A DNA stretch of 14,927 bases from JAHJFW01 sp038065635 (GTDB lineage: Bacteria > Patescibacteriota > Patescibacteriia > 2-12-FULL-60-25), in the NCBI GenBank assembly GCA_038065635.1, contig JBBTQP010000030.1:1-14927 (forward strand), given 5' to 3'. The position numbers were made by a program, and so were the translations under genes. Below, piece after piece: positions 1-5,902 of the stretch. Under the pieces are notes generated by a model. It worked only from the letters and a program-made list of their open reading frames with translations, searched no databases and was not told the origin of the DNA. Position 1 is the stretch's first letter. Every line of letters begins with the position of its first letter.

Positions 1-483
1 CATCGTGGACGAGCCGAGGGCGACGATCCAGAACTGGCGCTGCAGCTCGGGGTTGACCTTGGCGAACGCGTACGCCTCGAGGTGGGTCGCGGGGCGGTAG
101 CCCAGCTTGTCCATCTCGACGATGTTCGCCTCGCTCGTCGTGTCGCGCCCGAAGTGCTTGACGAGCATGATGCGCTCGCCCGGCGTCTGATCGATCTCGG
201 CGCACGACGAGTGGGGTTGCCACACGTAGTTGCCGTAGAACAGCTCCGAGACGCCGTCCTTCGAGAACTCGCTCTCGAGCTTCTCCTTGTCGCGCGGCAT
301 GTCGTAGCTGACCGGCACGCGGTACTCGTTCTCGCCGAGCGGTCGCTCGACCTCCGAGCCGACCTTATCTGCGGTCAGCGTAAACCGCCTCTCGATGATG
401 GCCTGAACCGTTTCACGGTCCAAATCACCGGACTCGCACATCCGACCGAACTCGAGCACCTGCGACAATGTCGCTTTCCTCAT
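1..483 (-). CDS. Conserved hypothetical protein, 3' end cut by window edge
   Basis: Reading leftward from the ATG at 483, an open frame of 161 codons continues without a stop to base 1, so the C-terminus is missing. A GGAGG ribosome binding site lies 8 nt before the ATG, and a consensus promoter lies about 110 nt upstream. The protein starts MRKATLSQVLEFG. Near its visible end it carries HFGRD (about residue 110), then EMDKLGYRPATHLEAYAFAK and NPELQRQFWIVALGSS (about residues 143-158). I recall this 'YRPAT..E..AFA..NP.LQRQF.IVALGS' signature from hypothetical proteins that are abundant in Candidate Phyla Radiation genomes and usually end a few dozen residues further on; that is memory, not a search. 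No catalytic motif or membrane segment is visible. The gene is clearly richer in G+C (about 65% in the first 60 bases) than the flanking ATPase and toxin genes. Function unknown. Confidence 0.8.
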   Translation of the reverse strand, partial: MRKATLSQVLEFGRMCESGDLDRETVQAIIERRFTLTADKVGSEVERPLGENEYRVPVSYDMPRDKEKLESEFSKDGVSELFYGNYVWQPHSSCAEIDQTPGERIMLVKHFGRDTTSEANIVEMDKLGYRPATHLEAYAFAKVNPELQRQFWIVALGSSTM

Positions 484-591
484 TCTTCTAACCTCCGTGA
501 CCCTACGGCATGATTAATGACGCAAGCGGACCATCCGCCCTCGCCATCAACTACCTCGAGCCACCAATGAAAAGGACAATTTCTAATTGAG

Positions 592-620
592 TTTATACGC
601 CAAATATACCTTTCTGTCAA
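592..620 (-). promoter_or_regulatory. Sigma-70-type promoter of the left-edge hypothetical gene
   Basis: On the minus strand a perfect -35 TTGACA (615-620) is followed by a 17-nt spacer and a -10 TATAAA (592-597, five of six consensus bases). Predicted transcription would start near 585, giving a leader of about 100 nt before the ATG at 483. The leader contains a small GCGGA/TCCGC hairpin at 525-537. Confidence 0.75.
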
Positions 621-635
621 GGACGGTTGGCGAAT

Positions 636-656
636 TTCGGATGTCCAACATCCGAA
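636..656. repeat. Perfect 9-bp inverted repeat with 3-nt loop
   Basis: TTCGGATGT (636-644), loop CCA, ACATCCGAA (648-656). It lies 15 bp upstream of the -35 of the leftward promoter and just beyond the T-run of the leftward terminator at 660-691. It could be an operator for the hypothetical gene or a second hairpin in the tail of the upstream transcript; the sequence does not decide. Confidence 0.6.
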
Positions 657-659
657 TAT

Positions 660-691
660 AAAAAAACGCCACCGAGTAGTCTCGAGTGGCG
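660..691 (-). terminator. Rho-independent terminator of the winged-helix gene
   Basis: CGCCAC-CGAG (667-676), loop TAGT, CTCG-A-GTGGCG (681-691) forms a 10-bp stem with one bulged A. On the minus strand it is followed by seven Ts (666-660). It lies about 30 nt after the stop codon of the gene at 721-975. Confidence 0.85.
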
Positions 692-720
692 CGATACGTG
701 GACGTCGCGGCGATCCAACG

Positions 721-975
721 TCAACACTTGATTGGATACGGCCGTGACGCACCCTCCTTTTCCAGCTCGTCCTTTCCAGCCTCGGTAATCTTGTATGCCG
801 TGTAAGGCAATATGTTTATCTTCCGAAGTTGGCCGGCTCTCACGCAAACAAGAACCAACTCGACGATGTCGTCCGCATCAGCGCCGCGTTTCTTGAGCTC
901 AGCAACGATCTCCTCGATCGTCCGCTCGCCTGCGTAACAGTAGTGCAGTATATCTGCTTTCAAAGACCACTCCAT
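721..975 (-). CDS. Small winged-helix-like protein
   Basis: This is an 84-residue protein starting MEWSLKADILHYC. A GGAGG ribosome binding site lies 6 nt before the ATG, and an intrinsic terminator follows, so it looks like a complete single-gene unit. The pattern is helix (DILHYCY), a turn with a short helix (RTIEEIVAELKKRG), a long helix (DADDIVELVLVCVRAGQL) and then a hairpin-like stretch ending YKITEAGKDELEKEG. The 'Y.IT.AG...L' ending is what winged helix-turn-helix regulators (PadR- and MarR-like or archaeal-type small wHTH proteins) show at the wing and C-terminal helix. I infer a DNA-binding regulator of unknown target. It has no ligand domain. The neighbouring hypothetical gene downstream has its own promoter with an inverted repeat beside it, which makes that promoter a possible but unproven target. 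Confidence 0.75.
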   Translation of the reverse strand: MEWSLKADILHYCYAGERTIEEIVAELKKRGADADDIVELVLVCVRAGQLRKINILPYTAYKITEAGKDELEKEGASRPYPIKC

Positions 976-1080
976 GTCGCACCTCCGTTTTTACTTTTTC
1001 GCGACAAAACCAAGCTAGCACGGGTAGGCTTGGATGTAAAACCGCGTCGAATTCAAGCTATATATTGCTTCTCGTATTAT

Positions 1081-1167
1081 GTCATTCCCGTGAAGACGGG
1101 AATCCATTTCCTCGAAATATAGAAAATACGCTTTGATTCTGGATCCCCGCCTACGCGAGGATGACAC
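1081..1167. repeat. Palindromic repeat pair (GTCATTCCCG family)
   Basis: The left unit, GTCATTCCCGTGAAGACGGG and then AATCCAT (1081-1107), forms an 8-bp stem ATTCCCGT/ACGGGAAT with loop GAAG. The right unit (1140-1167) is an imperfect inverted copy, TGGATCCCCGCC then TACGCGAGGATGACAC, with its own hairpin containing one C/A mismatch. The two units are inverted to each other about 32 bp apart, as in a small REP-like or MITE-like element. The element ends 4 bp before the stop codon of the P-type ATPase gene, so the hairpins may also shape the 3' end of that mRNA. A second copy of the family lies inside uvrA. Confidence 0.8.
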
Positions 1168-1170
1168 GGA

Positions 1171-3708
1171 CTAAGCCATACTCTTTTCCTTAAACAAATA
1201 ATGATAAAACAATCTCTTTCCGATTTCCGTAAGCGCGCCGTATACGATCACGATCAGGAAGATGCTCAATATCAAATACAACGGCAATGAGACAAGTTCG
1301 ATACTGGAACCTAGCGGAGTGTAAACGATCACAAAAGCTAACAAAACGGCAAAAACGCACATACCTGCCAAAATTTTACTTGGCGGATTGGATAATGAAG
1401 TACGGCGGGATCGGAGCAAAAGGATGATGACGACTTCGGTTATTAATGATTCAACAAACCAACCGCTGCGGAAAAGAGGGATATTTGCGCGAGCGATGAA
1501 GTAGAGCAAGCCGAACGTCATAAAATCCGCGACGCTGGAAATGATGCCGAAAAAATACGTGAAACGCGAGATACGTTTAATGTCCCATTTTCTTGGCATA
1601 GCCAAATCTTCGTCGGACGCGCGATCGCTGGAAATGCCGAGCATTGGCAAGTCGCTTAGAAAATTAAGAAGCAGTATTTGCGCAGGTAGCATTGGAACAA
1701 AAGGCAAAAACAAGGCGGTCGCGGCAAGCGAAAGCATATTTCCAAAATTAGAACTGATTGTGGCGTTGATAAAAGTTTGCGTATTGTTAAACGTGCGGCG
1801 TCCTTCACGAATACCGTCGGCCAAAACCGCGAGACTGTTTTTTAGCAATATGACGCTGGCCGCTTCTTTGGCTACGTCCACGGCATTGTCAAACGAAATT
1901 CCTACGTCGGCGGCGCGGAGCGATGGCGCGTCGTTTACGCCGTCGCCGATATAAGCGACCGTGTGTCCGCATTCTTTCAACGCGCGGATGATCATAAGTT
2001 TTTGTTCCGGAGTTATGCTTGCAAAAACATTCGTTTTCTCAACAAGGGACTTTAGTTCTTCGGCGCTGACAGCTTCAAGCTGTTTGCCTGTAACAAGTCC
2101 CGTGATCTCAAAACACAACTGCTCGGCAACGTGACGCGTAACGCGTTCCGTGTCTCCGGTCAAAATAACGGTTCGCACGTTGAGTTTTCTCAACGCTACG
2201 AGTGAGGCGCGAGCGGTTTGTTTTGGCGCGTCGCTCACCATTACAAAACCGAGAAGCTCCAAATCTCGTTCATCCTCCGGCGTGTATCGCTCCTTCGTTT
2301 CAATCTCTCTCCGCGCCACGGCGATAAGCCGATAACCCTGATCCTGCCAACGATCGGCCATGGCCAACAGCTCGTGGCGATGAGACGCGGAAACATCGCA
2401 AACGTCCAACATTTCCTTAACCGCACCTTTTACGATCAATGTTCGGGGCGAATTATTTTTACCTACCACGCAACTCATTCGCCGCCGATCAAAGTCAAAA
2501 GAAATTGTTTCGTAGCGCTCGCAACCATTCAAATCATCCGGCAAATGCTCATGCATCTCGGCTTCAAGAATCGCCTGATCAACAGGATTATTCGCGCGGC
2601 CATGGGAGTTTAATGTGACGCAATGCGATGCATAAGCTATCACCGCGTCGTATTTTTTTCCGGACGCATCAATGCCGCCGCGCACGCGTAACTTTCCAAC
2701 CGTAAGCGTTCCAGTCTTATCCGTACACAACACATCGGCGTTTCCCAAGTCTTCAATCGCGATGAGACGTTTAACCAAAACGTGCCTGTGGCTCATCTTC
2801 AAAGCGCCCCTCGAAAGATTCAACGTAACAATCATGGGGAAAAGTTCCGGGGAAATACCCACTGCCAAAGCCAAACCGAAAAGCACGGCCTCGATCCAGT
2901 CACCACGGAGTACACCCATTGCAAGAGCGACGAAGAGGACTAGACCGAGTGTGATCTTCAGCAAAAAACTTCCGAAACTTCGCACGCCTTTTTGATAATC
3001 CGTTTCTTCTGTTTTTTCAGACAAAAGCGCGGCCGTGCGTCCCATTTCAGTTTGCATTCCAACCGCGACTACAACGCCGATACCAGAGCCCTGAACCACG
3101 CTCGTGCCCATGAACGCTATATTTACCTGTTCCTGTGGCAAAAGTTTTTTTCCTCCTAACGGATCAACGGACTTTTCAACCGGCATTGATTCGCCGGTCA
3201 ACATTGATTCATCCAACGCCAGATCGTCAAGCTTTATCAGACGCAAATCCGCTGATACGACCATGCCGACTTCTAAAATCACGACATCGCCCAAAACCAA
3301 ATTACGCGAATCAACCTGCGCGGGCTTTCCTGATCGAATGACGGTCGCGTATCTCGTGAGTTTGCTTCTCAATAATCGCAACGCTCTCTCGCTTCGATAT
3401 TCCTGCACAAACGCGAGAATCCCGCTCATCAAAACCATGAGCAAGATCAGGACGACTTGGATCGTTTCTCCCAAAAAATATGAAACCGCGCTTGCTCCTA
3501 CCAAGACTAACACCAACGGACTTTTGAACTGGCGCAAAAAAATTAATACGCCGTGGACTGTTTTTTCTCGTTTGAAATCGTTAAATCCATTTTCCTCCAA
3601 CCGCCGTTCTGCAACTTCCGCGCTTAAACCCCGTTCATCGGATTTAAAAAAATCCAAAACCTGATCCACCGTCTTGGACCATGGACTTGAGTTCTCCCTT
3701 GGCGCCAT
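1171..3708 (-). CDS. mgtA: MgtA-type magnesium-transporting P-type ATPase
   Basis: This is an 845-residue ion-pumping ATPase of the inner membrane, probably importing Mg2+ (P3B family; E. coli MgtA is about 900 residues). An N-terminal cation ATPase segment (residues 8-60) precedes paired membrane helices. The actuator domain has TGES at 171-174. Membrane helix 4 carries AVGISPELFPMIV (282-294), close to the MgtA version of the ion site. The phosphorylation motif is DKTGTLT with Asp330. The nucleotide domain has VKGA (427-430), and the hinge has LTGDT and GDGVNDAP (588-595). The tail, with SSNFGNMLS, FLPFVPMLP and a long C-terminal helix set, aligns by eye with MgtA rather than with Ca2+ or heavy-metal pumps. 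No Shine-Dalgarno is seen. A TAAAAT box ends 6 nt before the ATG, so the message may be leaderless. Substrate is inferred from family; transport direction is family knowledge. Confidence 0.88.
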   Translation of the reverse strand: MAPRENSSPWSKTVDQVLDFFKSDERGLSAEVAERRLEENGFNDFKREKTVHGVLIFLRQFKSPLVLVLVGASAVSYFLGETIQVVLILLMVLMSGILAFVQEYRSERALRLLRSKLTRYATVIRSGKPAQVDSRNLVLGDVVILEVGMVVSADLRLIKLDDLALDESMLTGESMPVEKSVDPLGGKKLLPQEQVNIAFMGTSVVQGSGIGVVVAVGMQTEMGRTAALLSEKTEETDYQKGVRSFGSFLLKITLGLVLFVALAMGVLRGDWIEAVLFGLALAVGISPELFPMIVTLNLSRGALKMSHRHVLVKRLIAIEDLGNADVLCTDKTGTLTVGKLRVRGGIDASGKKYDAVIAYASHCVTLNSHGRANNPVDQAILEAEMHEHLPDDLNGCERYETISFDFDRRRMSCVVGKNNSPRTLIVKGAVKEMLDVCDVSASHRHELLAMADRWQDQGYRLIAVARREIETKERYTPEDERDLELLGFVMVSDAPKQTARASLVALRKLNVRTVILTGDTERVTRHVAEQLCFEITGLVTGKQLEAVSAEELKSLVEKTNVFASITPEQKLMIIRALKECGHTVAYIGDGVNDAPSLRAADVGISFDNAVDVAKEAASVILLKNSLAVLADGIREGRRTFNNTQTFINATISSNFGNMLSLAATALFLPFVPMLPAQILLLNFLSDLPMLGISSDRASDEDLAMPRKWDIKRISRFTYFFGIISSVADFMTFGLLYFIARANIPLFRSGWFVESLITEVVIILLLRSRRTSLSNPPSKILAGMCVFAVLLAFVIVYTPLGSSIELVSLPLYLILSIFLIVIVYGALTEIGKRLFYHYLFKEKSMA

Positions 3709-3714
3709 TGGGAT

Positions 3715-3720
3715 ATTTTA
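3715..3720 (-). promoter_or_regulatory. Possible -10 box of the ATPase gene (leaderless arrangement)
   Basis: TAAAAT on the minus strand, separated from the ATG at 3708 by exactly 6 nt. No good -35 is seen at the expected distance, so this is weaker than the same arrangement before mntA and hicB. Confidence 0.4.
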
Positions 3721-3740
3721 GCACGGAATACTCTTGTTTG

Positions 3741-3833
3741 TTCCCCCTCCTTACGAAGGAGGGGTTAGGGGAGGTCTCTTCTGAGGATCAGGGCTCAGAC
3801 CCCCTCTAACTCCCCCTTCGTAAGGGGGAGAAT
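3741..3833. repeat. Double-hairpin inverted repeat in a divergent intergenic gap
   Basis: The left arm at 3741-3777 and the right arm at about 3796-3833 are inverted copies of one unit of about 37 bp. Each arm is itself a hairpin: CCCCTCCTT-ACG-AAGGAGGGG (3744-3764) and CTCCCCCTT-CGT-AAGGGGGAG (3810-3830), both 9-bp perfect stems. The stems differ at two positions, and both pairs change together. The element sits between the ATPase gene (leftward) and the 413-residue hypothetical (rightward). The family 'CCCCCTCCTTACGAAGGAGGGGTT' is one I recall as a dispersed repeat in metagenome-derived bacterial genomes; copy number here must be counted genome-wide. Confidence 0.8.
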
Positions 3834-3919
3834 TAAACGGGAATAAGATTGACCCCGCTTCAATTTCATGGTTTTCTGTTGTGGCCTTATGTTGAGGCAC
3901 TTTCACAACGAGGTGTTAC

Positions 3920-5161
3920 ATGACGATGACAGACGATCTGTTGGTCGACGATTCGTACGTCCAACCCACGGACGTCGATTCTGCAAAGCTCAACTCCATC
4001 GGACTGGATGACGAAACCGTTCGGCAAATCACAGAGTCCGGGATCATCGAGATGGTCGGTTTGGATTCCGTTCTGCGATCGATCGCCGGAATCAAGAGAC
4101 ATATGACGCTAGGCCAGGCCAGGCGCGTCATCAATCTCAACCCCATGCGACTCGCGCTGCCGATTGATCGCATGGGTGCATGCATCGAAAGTCTCGTGAG
4201 AGATGCCGGGATCGAGTCGGAAGATGCAATGGCGATTCTGGAACAGGAATTCGAGATCCTGGCCGTCGAAGAATCCGACTTCAGGCTCAAGTGCAGCTTC
4301 CTGGCCAGAGTCGTTCCGGACGCAAAAGCGCGACTCGCCTTCCTTCTCGCGCACCCGGGATACTTCCATATCCAATACGCGCATCTGCTGAAAAAGCAGA
4401 GTAAGCGGCTTGGAGCGTATACGCACACGCAAATCTGGGAGATCCTAACGAGTGACGGAGACGCGACCATCGGACTCAAGCGTCTTCCGGTCTACAAGCG
4501 CAAGCCGCGCGTCAAGGTCGCGCCAGTGACTCCCGTTCCTCCTACCGAACCGTCCCCCACCGCACCGGAGTCGATCGTCCCGCCGGAATCAACTCCGCAG
4601 CCGCTCGCGGTCGCGGAAACCAAACGTTCGGAAGATGAATTCGCGGAATTGGGTATGGATGCCGCGGAAAAAGACGTGCCTGTTCGCGTTCAATTTCCTG
4701 AGGTTCGAACCAGCTCTACGCCGATCGAGCTGACCGACACCAACGGAATGTACGTTCGCGACCTCATCAAGTACCTCAAGGTCTGCATTGGCCTTTGTTG
4801 GGACAGTGCGCGACCTCTCGTCGTGTACAGACCGTGGCTCGCGGATCCGAAACTCAACAATATGCGGACGCTGGAAATGCTATACGAACTCGGCGTTAGC
4901 GGCGAACGCTTGATGGACGCGCTGAAGTACGACGGCCTCTTCGCCCTCGGTTACTACGCGCTAGAACCAATGCTCACCGAGCTGAAGGAAAACCGCGATC
5001 TGCCGTTTCCGGACGACATCCGCGACCTCGCGATTCCACGAAGGATCATCCGCCGGCGCCTGAAAGCGCTGGAGAAGAACGAGATCGCGCCGAGCGACCC
5101 TCGCTTCAAATCAGCGCTCTACGCGCCCACCGAACGAGAGTTCAAGGAGCGCATCTCCTAA
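3920..5161 (+). CDS. Hypothetical two-domain protein with proline-rich linker
   Basis: This is a 413-residue protein I do not recognise. A GAGG ribosome binding site lies 6 nt before the ATG at 3920; a second ATG at 3926 is an alternative start. Residues about 20-190 look all-helical, with repeated short helices (for example ETVRQITESGIIEMVGL and DAMAILEQEFEIL). Residues 195-232 are a Pro/Thr/Ser/Glu linker. The C-terminal part (about 265-413) starts with IELTDTNGMYVRDLIKYLKV and continues mostly helical and basic, including IPRRIIRRRLKALEK at 372-386. There is no signal peptide, membrane segment or catalytic signature. The gene is G+C-rich compared with the AT-rich toxin-antitoxin pair that follows, and it stands alone between a repeat element and a terminator. 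A regulatory or scaffolding role is possible but not shown by the sequence. Confidence 0.8.
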   Translation: MTMTDDLLVDDSYVQPTDVDSAKLNSIGLDDETVRQITESGIIEMVGLDSVLRSIAGIKRHMTLGQARRVINLNPMRLALPIDRMGACIESLVRDAGIESEDAMAILEQEFEILAVEESDFRLKCSFLARVVPDAKARLAFLLAHPGYFHIQYAHLLKKQSKRLGAYTHTQIWEILTSDGDATIGLKRLPVYKRKPRVKVAPVTPVPPTEPSPTAPESIVPPESTPQPLAVAETKRSEDEFAELGMDAAEKDVPVRVQFPEVRTSSTPIELTDTNGMYVRDLIKYLKVCIGLCWDSARPLVVYRPWLADPKLNNMRTLEMLYELGVSGERLMDALKYDGLFALGYYALEPMLTELKENRDLPFPDDIRDLAIPRRIIRRRLKALEKNEIAPSDPRFKSALYAPTEREFKERIS

Positions 5162-5166
5162 TCCAC

Positions 5167-5192
5167 ATCCCTCCATCTCGGAGGGATTTTGC
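5167..5192 (+). terminator. Intrinsic terminator after the 413-residue gene
   Basis: ATCCCTCC (5167-5174), loop ATCTC, GGAGGGAT (5180-5187) is an 8-bp perfect stem starting 5 nt after the TAA. It is followed by TTT GCTT, a short imperfect T tract. Confidence 0.75.
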
Positions 5193-5215
5193 TTATACAA
5201 TCAAAAATACAGAAT

Positions 5216-5244
5216 TTGTCACATTGGCTATTATTTGTTATATT
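5216..5244 (+). promoter_or_regulatory. Promoter of mntA-hepT, probably leaderless
   Basis: -35 TTGTCA (5216-5221), spacer of 17 nt, -10 TATATT (5239-5244). Only 6 nt separate the -10 from the ATG at 5251, so transcription would start at or next to the start codon. There is no Shine-Dalgarno, in agreement with a leaderless message. Confidence 0.75.
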
Positions 5245-5250
5245 TTTCGC

Positions 5251-5541
5251 ATGACTCAAGAAAATATAAGCAAAAAAATCCATGAACAGCTCCCTTTGCT
5301 CAAGGAGCAATATCACGTCAAAAGAATTGGCGTTTTTGGCTCATTTGCCAGAGGCGAACAAAAAAAGGGAAGCGACGTAGACTTGTTGGTTGAATTTTAC
5401 ACTCCGGTTAGTTTATTTGAATTTATCAGATTGGAAAATTTATTAAGCCGCATTTTGCATAAAAAAGTCGATCTCGTGTCAAAAAAAGCAATCAAGCAGG
5501 CGGTAAAAAAAGAAATTTATAAAGAAGTGCAGTATGTCTAA
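5251..5541 (+). CDS. mntA: MntA-like antitoxin nucleotidyltransferase
   Basis: This is a 96-residue minimal nucleotidyltransferase. The motif GS-x10-DVD is complete: G30 S31 in VFGSFARG, then D42 and D44 in SDVDLLVEF, with a third acidic residue D74 in KKVDLV. In studied MntA-HepT pairs the MntA protein is the antitoxin and adds AMP to a tyrosine of the HEPN toxin. The frame can be extended to an ATG at 5224, but that start lies within the promoter spacer and has no ribosome binding site, so I use 5251, where the -10 box sits 6 nt upstream. The gene overlaps hepT by 8 nt, indicating translational coupling. It is much more AT-rich than the preceding gene, in keeping with horizontal acquisition common for such modules. 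Confidence 0.9.
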   Translation: MTQENISKKIHEQLPLLKEQYHVKRIGVFGSFARGEQKKGSDVDLLVEFYTPVSLFEFIRLENLLSRILHKKVDLVSKKAIKQAVKKEIYKEVQYV

Positions 5542-5887
5542 AAGAGGTGTAAAACTTTATCTGGAAGATATTAAGGATGCCATTAGAAAAATAGAAAAGT
5601 ATACGCGCGGAGTTGATTTTGATAGTTTTTCCAAAGACGAGCAGATGATAGACGCAACCGTCAGAAACTTTTCGATTATCGGTGAGGCGGTAATAAATAT
5701 CCCCAAAGAAATAATAACCGATTATCCGGATATCGCGTGGAAGGAAATGAAAGGCATGAGAAATAAAGTGATCCACGAATACTTCGGCATTGATGAGGAA
5801 ATCCTATGGAAAACCATACAAGACGACATTCCGGTAATCAAAAAACAGATTTCTAAATTGTTACGAGATTTGCGAAAAAAAATTTGA
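5534..5887 (+). CDS. hepT: HepT-like HEPN toxin (DUF86 family)
   Basis: This is a 117-residue all-helical HEPN protein. The ribonuclease motif Rx4HxY is intact: R76, H81 and Y83 in MRNKVIHEYFGID. The upstream stretch VRNFSIIGEAVINIP and WKEMKGMRN are typical of the DUF86/HepT family. HEPN toxins of this type cleave RNA and are silenced when the paired MntA modifies the motif tyrosine; that is family knowledge. Its start overlaps the end of mntA by 8 nt, so both are translated from one message. It ends 15 bp before the end of uvrA, which converges on it; no terminator is visible in that gap. Confidence 0.9.
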   Translation: MSKRGVKLYLEDIKDAIRKIEKYTRGVDFDSFSKDEQMIDATVRNFSIIGEAVINIPKEIITDYPDIAWKEMKGMRNKVIHEYFGIDEEILWKTIQDDIPVIKKQISKLLRDLRKKI

Positions 5888-5902
5888 TTGCGGGATAATA
5901 AA

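Noticed and set aside
82..513. Rightward open frame over the left-edge region
   Set aside because: It is antisense to the leftward gene, which has a promoter, a ribosome binding site and a family-like protein; the rightward frame has none.
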